This document shows positions 43,152 to 47,973 of a stretch of 47,973 nucleotides of DNA, piece after piece. How positions within the stretch are numbered: the first letter of the stretch is position 1; every line of letters starts with the position of its first letter. Source of the DNA: JANLQX01 sp031368215 (GTDB lineage: Bacteria > Actinomycetota > Acidimicrobiia > Acidimicrobiales > JANYDT01); contig JANLRD010000082.1 in assembly GCA_031368215.1 (NCBI GenBank), positions 1-47,973 of the forward strand. The letters run 5' to 3'. Under the pieces are notes generated by a model that was not told the DNA's origin, ran no database searches, and worked only from the letters and a program-made list of their open reading frames with translations. The translations under genes and the position numbers were made by a program.

Positions 43152-44260
43152 GCCGAGGTGTCCGCTCCGCCGCCACGCGAACGGCGGCCGTCGTCGCGTT
43201 GTCGGTCGCGTTGCCCACTGTGTTCTCGGCGCGCGCCGAAGCGCATGCCGCCACGAACACGCCCGCCTCGAACTACGTCTCGCGAGTGCTGGCGGTGACG
43301 CCGGCGGCCGAAGGATTCTCGGTCAAGGTCGTCGAAGCCGGCAACCGTCTCGAGGTCAGATGGCGGAGCGGTCCGGAGATCGTGATCAACGACTACGACG
43401 ATCACCCGTATCTCCGCATCGGCCCGGCCGGCGCGTTCGAGAACCGCCAGTCGAACGCGGTGTACCTGAACGCGGACCGACGAGGCGCAACGGCCATCCC
43501 TTCCGGTCTGCACCCCGACGGAGCGCCGGAATGGCGCAAACTGCACCGGGCTCCGGTCGTACGGTTCCACGACCACCGGGTCCACTGGATGGGGACCTCA
43601 CCGCCACCGCAGGTCGAGGCGGCACGCGGGCGAGAGCACCTGATCCAGACGTGGGAGGTTCCGATCAACCGGGGTGACACCTCGTTCGTCGTGTCCGGTG
43701 ACCTGCGCTGGGTGCCGGGGCCGTCACCGATCCCGCCGCTCGCAGCAGCCGCGGCCCTCGGACTGCTGTCGGCGGGTGCAGTCGCCATGTCCGCAACCCG
43801 TGGACACTTCCAACGCGCGCTTATGATCTTCAGTGGGATGCTCGGCTCCCTCGTCGTCGTCGACGCCGTCCACCTCTTCGGCATCGCGTTCGGGGTCGAA
43901 GGCGGCTCGGGTTTTGGTCGCGTCGTGTCTGTCGGGTGGGTGTCGCTGGGGGCGTGGGTCATAGCCCTGCTTTCGATCGTTGCGTTGCGGGGTCAGCGCA
44001 TGGACGCTCTCTACGTCGGCGTCTTCGCCGCCGGAATCGTGACGCTGGTCGGCGGACTCTCCGACATCGGGGTCCTCTCGTCGAGCAGCCTTCCTTTCGC
44101 GTTCTCGAACGGTGTCGCCCGCGCCTCGATCGCACTCACCCTTGCACTCGGCATCGCCACGGTCATCACCGGGGTGCTGCTCACCGGGAGACTCGGGCCT
44201 GCCAACCAGCGTTCCGCCGAACCCGCCGAACCGGGCCCGGTGGAGCTCAGTCCTCCGTAG
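43142..44260 (+). CDS. Exported/membrane protein with extracytoplasmic domain and C-terminal helices
   Basis: The 372-residue protein starts with a signal sequence ending in ARAEAHAA. Residues about 35-195 form a beta-rich extracytoplasmic region (VNDYDDHPYLRIGP and VVRFHDHRVHWMG are conspicuous). At least five hydrophobic helices then span about 200-355. The WMG stretch and AHA pattern resemble YcnI/CopC-type copper-linked membrane proteins, but I cannot assign a family. GTG 43142 overlaps the upstream gene by 10 bases. The stop overlaps the DUF4032 stop (convergent, 14 bases). Confidence 0.65.
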   Translation: MRLSRGVRSAATRTAAVVALSVALPTVFSARAEAHAATNTPASNYVSRVLAVTPAAEGFSVKVVEAGNRLEVRWRSGPEIVINDYDDHPYLRIGPAGAFENRQSNAVYLNADRRGATAIPSGLHPDGAPEWRKLHRAPVVRFHDHRVHWMGTSPPPQVEAARGREHLIQTWEVPINRGDTSFVVSGDLRWVPGPSPIPPLAAAAALGLLSAGAVAMSATRGHFQRALMIFSGMLGSLVVVDAVHLFGIAFGVEGGSGFGRVVSVGWVSLGAWVIALLSIVALRGQRMDALYVGVFAAGIVTLVGGLSDIGVLSSSSLPFAFSNGVARASIALTLALGIATVITGVLLTGRLGPANQRSAEPAEPGPVELSPP

Positions 44261-45578
44261 GGCCGGTCCCGGCGAGGTCCATCGTCTCGTCGCCCGGTGC
44301 CGGGAGGATCGCCTCCTCCACCGGGGCGAGCGGCAGCACGTCGGCCACGTAGCGATCAATCGCCGCGTCCATGCCGACGTCGTGTCCGGCCTCTTCGGAG
44401 AGGTACCACCGGTGCTCAAGGATCTGGTGGTACGACTCCGCGTCGGCAAGTCGGTGCCGGAGTTCTGCCGGAATCGCATCGATCGTCGGCTGGTACACCT
44501 TCGTCAGCCAGTCGTAGGCCGCGAGTGCGTCGGGGACCCGTTGCCCCCGCTGCTCGTCGAGGGAAGCCCGATGGCCGTCGAGGTCGCTCAGCAGCCGGCG
44601 GGCCTGGTTCACGTCGACGTCGAGTCCCGTCAACTGCTGCAGCCGTCGGCGGTGGTGCCCGACCTCGACAACTCGGGGCACGAATCGGATACGACCATCG
44701 TCGGTCGTGCGCAGACGGTACTCCTCGACATCGAAACCAAGCTCATTGAGGCGTCGTGTCCGAGCGACCATGCGGTGACGGTCGCTCGGACGGATGATCT
44801 CCTCGTAGACGATCTCATTCCATAAGCGCTCATAGCGATCGCGGAAATCCTCGGCCAGCGCCATCGGGTCGAGCTCATCATGCAGTCGACCGGCGGCATC
44901 GAGGTCGAGAAGTTCACCGGCGATGTTCTCGACGGCGATCTCGAGATCATGCGCGCGCTGACCATCGCTGAGCCGGCCGTCTTGCATCCGTCCGGTCTCG
45001 GCATCGACGAGCCACGAGCTCAATGAGCCGGCATCGCGTCGGAACAGCGTGTTGGAGAGCGAGCAGTCGCCCCAGAAGAAGCCCTCCAGATGGAGCCGCA
45101 CCAGAAGAACCGCCATGGCATCTTCGAGCTGATCGCGTAGATCGGCGATCGGACGTCCCTGGAAGAGGTAACGGTACGGCATCGAGAAGCTGAGATGCCG
45201 CGTGATCAGCGCTGCTCCGAGCGCGGCTCCCAACTCGCTGTCGTCGGCGGGGTAGCGGTGGTCATTCGGCGCATCGGGGTCACTGCCATCGGCCGTGCGA
45301 TTGCGGACGACTCCGACCGCCTCGACGACCGGCAGCCCGCGCCCCTCGAGATCGCGCAAGAGGTCGTACTCGGCAAGCGCCACACGGTCTTCGGTCTCCT
45401 TCACGGCGTAGACGACACCTCCGTAGTCGACGAAGCGCACGACATGACGGGAAAGGCCTCGGGCGACATCGACCAGGCGGGGCGTCCGCCATCGGCGCAA
45501 CGACACCCCCCAGGGGAGATCCAGGAAATCGGGATGGCCGTCGCGTTTGACGATTTCCAAGGGCATGGCACTCATCAT
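44247..45578 (-). CDS. DUF4032 domain, lipopolysaccharide-kinase-like protein
   Basis: The 443-residue protein begins MPLEIVKRDGHPDFLDLPWG (from residue 5), with a kinase-like N-terminal half. YAVKETEDRVALAEYDLLRDLE carries the ATP-binding Lys and Glu, and FFWGDCSLSNTLFRRDAGSL and VDAETGRM resemble the H-x-D and DFG regions. The C-terminal half fits DUF4032. It is common in Actinomycetota and probably phosphorylates an unknown substrate. The start could be ATG 45578, 45575 or 45566. It is convergent with the membrane gene and divergent from the FKBP gene. Confidence 0.85.
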   Translation of the reverse strand: MMSAMPLEIVKRDGHPDFLDLPWGVSLRRWRTPRLVDVARGLSRHVVRFVDYGGVVYAVKETEDRVALAEYDLLRDLEGRGLPVVEAVGVVRNRTADGSDPDAPNDHRYPADDSELGAALGAALITRHLSFSMPYRYLFQGRPIADLRDQLEDAMAVLLVRLHLEGFFWGDCSLSNTLFRRDAGSLSSWLVDAETGRMQDGRLSDGQRAHDLEIAVENIAGELLDLDAAGRLHDELDPMALAEDFRDRYERLWNEIVYEEIIRPSDRHRMVARTRRLNELGFDVEEYRLRTTDDGRIRFVPRVVEVGHHRRRLQQLTGLDVDVNQARRLLSDLDGHRASLDEQRGQRVPDALAAYDWLTKVYQPTIDAIPAELRHRLADAESYHQILEHRWYLSEEAGHDVGMDAAIDRYVADVLPLAPVEEAILPAPGDETMDLAGTGPTED

Positions 45579-45715
45579 GTCGTTGATCCGCCTCTGCGGA
45601 GGTCACCGTCGAATGCGCTCCGCAACCCCGTTCGTGTCGTCCTCGTGCCCGGTCCTGTGGGCCCTCCGTCGGATCGTCGCTCGCTGGGCTGGTGCGTGGC
45701 GTAGCGTTGTCGGCC

Positions 45716-46363
45716 GTGGCAAACGAGAAGCGACAGCGTCAAGACGCCCTGCGAGCACAGAAGCTCGCCGAGGCCAAGGTCATCGAGGGCAAGCAGAAAG
45801 CACGAGCGACGCAGAAGAAGATCGCCTACGTGATCGGGACGCTCGTCGTGATGCTCGTGATCTTCACGCTGCTCACGCGGGGCAACAGCGGTGGCGGCGC
45901 CGACACCACGGTCGCCACGGCAACCACCACCACCACGACCGCTGCACCGACGACAACCGTGGCGTTGAGCGTCCCATCGGCGATCGCCACCAAGCCGACG
46001 GTCAGTGTGCCCGCCGGACCACCCCCGAAGACGCTCCAGAAGCAGGATCTGATCGTCGGCACCGGGCCAGAGGTCACGGCCGGCTCGAACGTCACGGTCA
46101 ACTACGTCGGGGTGTCGTGGTCCACGAAGGAGGAGTTCGACACCTCCTGGGGCCGGGCCCCGTTCACCGTCCAGAATATCGGCCAGGCGGCCGTCATCCC
46201 CGGATGGAACGAGGGTCTCGTGGGCATGAAGCAGGGGGGACGCCGCCAACTCGTCATCCCTCCGGACAAGGCGTACGGCGCCGCCGGCCAGGGGGCCAAG
46301 ATCGGTCCGAACGAGACCCTGGTCTTTGTCGTCGACGCCATCGCGGTGACCCCGAAAGCCTGA
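45716..46363 (+). CDS. Membrane-anchored FKBP-type peptidyl-prolyl isomerase
   Basis: The 215-residue protein has a charged cytoplasmic tail (KRQRQDALRAQKLAEAKVIEG), one membrane helix (YVIGTLVVMLVIFTLLT), a Thr/Ala linker outside, and a C-terminal FKBP domain. The domain shows VTVNYVGVSWSTKEEFDTSW, VIPGWNEGLVGMKQGGRRQLVIPPDKAYG and LVFVVDAIAV, with the active-site aromatic positions of FKBP. It should help fold exported proteins. GTG 45716 is used since it opens the charged tail. Confidence 0.92.
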   Translation: MANEKRQRQDALRAQKLAEAKVIEGKQKARATQKKIAYVIGTLVVMLVIFTLLTRGNSGGGADTTVATATTTTTTAAPTTTVALSVPSAIATKPTVSVPAGPPPKTLQKQDLIVGTGPEVTAGSNVTVNYVGVSWSTKEEFDTSWGRAPFTVQNIGQAAVIPGWNEGLVGMKQGGRRQLVIPPDKAYGAAGQGAKIGPNETLVFVVDAIAVTPKA

Positions 46364-46538
46364 CCCCGTCGTTCGACGGCTGCTCGCGAGGCCGTCCGGG
46401 CCGGATTGGTGCAGCTTGACGAATGAAGCCAGGCGACCTTGCCGGGGCCCCGTCTCGGCCCGGTAGTCCGGGGCCGGTGCGCGTCCCGATAGGCAGCGTG
46501 CGCCCGCTGAGGGTCGTTTTCGACAAACATGAGCGATA

Positions 46539-47891
46539 GTGGCTTCGACGAACCTCACCGACTCGGCGCCGGCCGATCACCTCGCCGACCCACCTCGGGG
46601 TGATTCGGCGGAGGCGCTTCCCCGTCGACGCCGCGCCCCGAAATCGCCGTTGCGCCGACGGATGACCCGGACGGTGCAGGTCATCGTCGCCATCTTCCTT
46701 CTCAATTACGTCGCCCTTCCCCAGATCGCCGGCTTCGGACGGGCCGTCACCCAACTCCGCACGGTGAACGCCGCGCTTCTTGTCCTCGGGCTCGGCCTCG
46801 AGTTGGCCGCGTTCTTCGCCTACTCCAAACTGACCCAGGCAGCGCTGACCCCGTCCCACATCACCGCGCCCACGCTCACCCGTATCCAGCTCGCCACGAA
46901 AGCGGTGACGAACGTCGTGCCGGGCGGTAGCGCTGCAGGCACCGCGCTCGGCTACCGACTCCTGACCCTCGCCGGCGTCGAACCCTCAGCCGCCGGTTTT
47001 GCGCTCGCCACGGCCGGCCTCGGGTCCGCGGTCGTACTCAACCTGCTGCTGTGGTCGACCCTGCTCATCTCGATTCCCATCAGCGGAGTGAATCCGCTCT
47101 ACGTCACGGTCGCGCTCGTCGGCGTCTTTGTTCTCGGGGCGTTCGGCATCGTCGTGGTGTTCCTGGTCCGCGGAGCCGAGCGGGCCGATCGCATCGTCCA
47201 GGGTCTGGCCCGTCGTTTCTCCTTCGTCGATCCGGCGGTGGTCAGCGGGGTCATCCGACGGCTGGGCGGCCGCATCCGCCTTCTCGCGACCGATCGGCGA
47301 ACGCTCCTGCGCCTCGTTGGGTGGTCAGTGGCGAACTGGCTGCTCGACGCGAGCGCACTGTGGGTCTTCCTGCGAGCATTCGGCGCAAGCGTCCGTCCGG
47401 ACTCCCTCATCGTGGCGTTCTGCATTGCGAACGTGCTCGCTGCGATTCCGATCACGCCGGGAGGGCTCGGCGTCATCGAGGTGACGTTGACCACGATGCT
47501 GACGTTCTTCGGCGTGCCCTCGGCCACCAATGCGATCGCCGTGAACTCGTACCGACTTGCCGCCTACTGGCTGCCGATCCCCTTGGGAGCGGCAGCGTAC
47601 CTGAGCCTGCGGGTCGGGCGTTGGCGGGTCGATCGCAAGGATTCGCTCCGTCGTTTGCGCGACGAAGCGGGACCCGTGGTCGATACCGGCGAGAGTGTCT
47701 ACGACTGGATCGAGCGCAACACCCAGAACGGGAGCAGCCGTTTGGTGTCGACTCCCGGCGGCACGGTGGTCATCAACGCTCGCCGAGCCGCTCCCGACGC
47801 CGAGCCGATTCCCGCCGTGCCGCCGGCGAACGCACCAGCGGCGGCGCCGTTCATCGTCATCCCCGACGACCTCCCCGAAGACGTGTCCTGA
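46539..47891 (+). CDS. UPF0104 / LPG-flippase-like membrane protein (AglD family)
   Basis: The 450-residue protein has a basic N-terminal tail, then about seven or eight hydrophobic helices from residue 45 to 355. Family motifs are ATKAVTNVVPGGSAAGTALGYRLL and FCIANVLAAIPITPGGLGVIE, the latter typical of the lysylphosphatidylglycerol-synthase transmembrane (UPF0104) family. The tail after residue 380 is soluble and Pro/Ala-rich. It probably moves lipids or glycolipids across the membrane; the substrate is unknown. Start GTG 46539 is used. Confidence 0.88.
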   Translation: MASTNLTDSAPADHLADPPRGDSAEALPRRRRAPKSPLRRRMTRTVQVIVAIFLLNYVALPQIAGFGRAVTQLRTVNAALLVLGLGLELAAFFAYSKLTQAALTPSHITAPTLTRIQLATKAVTNVVPGGSAAGTALGYRLLTLAGVEPSAAGFALATAGLGSAVVLNLLLWSTLLISIPISGVNPLYVTVALVGVFVLGAFGIVVVFLVRGAERADRIVQGLARRFSFVDPAVVSGVIRRLGGRIRLLATDRRTLLRLVGWSVANWLLDASALWVFLRAFGASVRPDSLIVAFCIANVLAAIPITPGGLGVIEVTLTTMLTFFGVPSATNAIAVNSYRLAAYWLPIPLGAAAYLSLRVGRWRVDRKDSLRRLRDEAGPVVDTGESVYDWIERNTQNGSSRLVSTPGGTVVINARRAAPDAEPIPAVPPANAPAAAPFIVIPDDLPEDVS

Positions 47892-47929
47892 CGCCACCCC
47901 GCCCGCTCGCAAGGACCGGGCGGGTGGCG
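47892..47929 (+). terminator. GC-rich hairpin after the flippase gene
   Basis: CGCCACCCCGCCCG (47892-47905) pairs with CCGGGCGGGTGGCG (47916-47929) with one bulged base and a 10-base loop, immediately after the stop at 47891. The tail is G-rich and not a U-tract, but position and stem strength support a terminator. Confidence 0.7.
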
Positions 47930-47964
47930 AGGGTGTTTGCGGGAGAAAACCACCCAAAGCACAT

Positions 47965-47970
47965 AGGAGG
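47965..47970 (+). promoter_or_regulatory. Canonical ribosome-binding site at the window edge
   Basis: AGGAGG, a perfect Shine-Dalgarno sequence, stands three bases before the last base of the window, about 40 bases after the flippase terminator. A plus-strand gene very likely begins just outside. Confidence 0.5.
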
Positions 47971-47973
47971 TGT

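Overview
The window is high-GC DNA with many GTG starts, short intergenic gaps and many translationally coupled genes. It carries families typical of Actinomycetota: a DUF222/HNH endonuclease, a HelD-type helicase, DUF4032, DUF2332, DUF3558-like and DUF4333-like envelope proteins, and a WXG100-like small protein. The mix resembles the Acidimicrobiia more than mycobacteria or streptomycetes, but the class is an inference with moderate confidence. No tRNA, rRNA, insertion sequence, prophage or CRISPR array was seen.

Layout. 1-9.8 kb is an accessory-looking stretch: a DUF222/HNH gene running off the left edge, a small membrane protein, a NarL-type two-component pair, a decayed copy of a DUF222 5' end, DUF1330, a stand-alone adenylate kinase, a MazEF-like toxin-antitoxin pair, DUF1697, an ArsR/SRPBCC pair and two exported proteins. 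9.8-29.9 kb is metabolic. It holds hisF and hisI, trpE, trpC, trpF, trpB and trpA (trpD and trpG are absent), a HelD helicase, trehalase, GroES-like and HMA proteins, a fatty-acid desaturase, DUF2332, a YgfZ-type folate protein, an OmpR-type two-component system and an S1-domain protein with a long acidic extension. 29.9-48 kb holds a WXG100-like protein, a UbiB-type kinase, divergent cobO/cobS, a lipase/esterase, a PfkB kinase, a ferredoxin, a trans-sulfuration enzyme, a probable selenoprotein, an HpcH/HpaI aldolase, a SpoU methyltransferase, an L,D-transpeptidase, psuG, membrane proteins, DUF4032, an FKBP isomerase and a UPF0104 flippase.

Most notable points. (1) The minus-strand gene at 37969-39063 is a thioredoxin-like protein read through one in-frame TGA at the redox-active position (W-A-S-W-U-G-C-R). 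A stem-loop with GU in its apical loop sits at the spacing expected for a bacterial SECIS element, so this is very probably a selenoprotein that gene callers would split or truncate. (2) Two convergent gene pairs (16.7 kb and 25.1 kb) are separated by short tandem arrays with different sequence and period (21 and 19 bp) but the same architecture: two inverted units followed by six or seven direct units on the same period. (3) A palindrome with SOS-box-like spacing abuts the start codon of the DUF222 gene, and is nearly repeated in front of a decayed DUF222 5' end 2.8 kb away. (4) A 28-bp duplication at the trpE/ygfZ junction has copied a stop codon, a ribosome-binding site and a start codon, leaving a 29-codon mini-ORF.

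How the genes work together. The trp and his genes supply aromatic and histidine biosynthesis but are dispersed rather than in one operon, and trpF is inverted relative to its neighbours. An OmpR/EnvZ-like pair lies divergently upstream of trpC. Several regulator-target pairs are visible: ArsR with SRPBCC under a promoter overlapped by an inverted repeat, MazE with MazF behind an inverted-repeat operator, and a TetR-type palindrome before the desaturase. Starts are uncertain where alternative GTG, ATG or TTG codons exist; each choice is noted in the entries.
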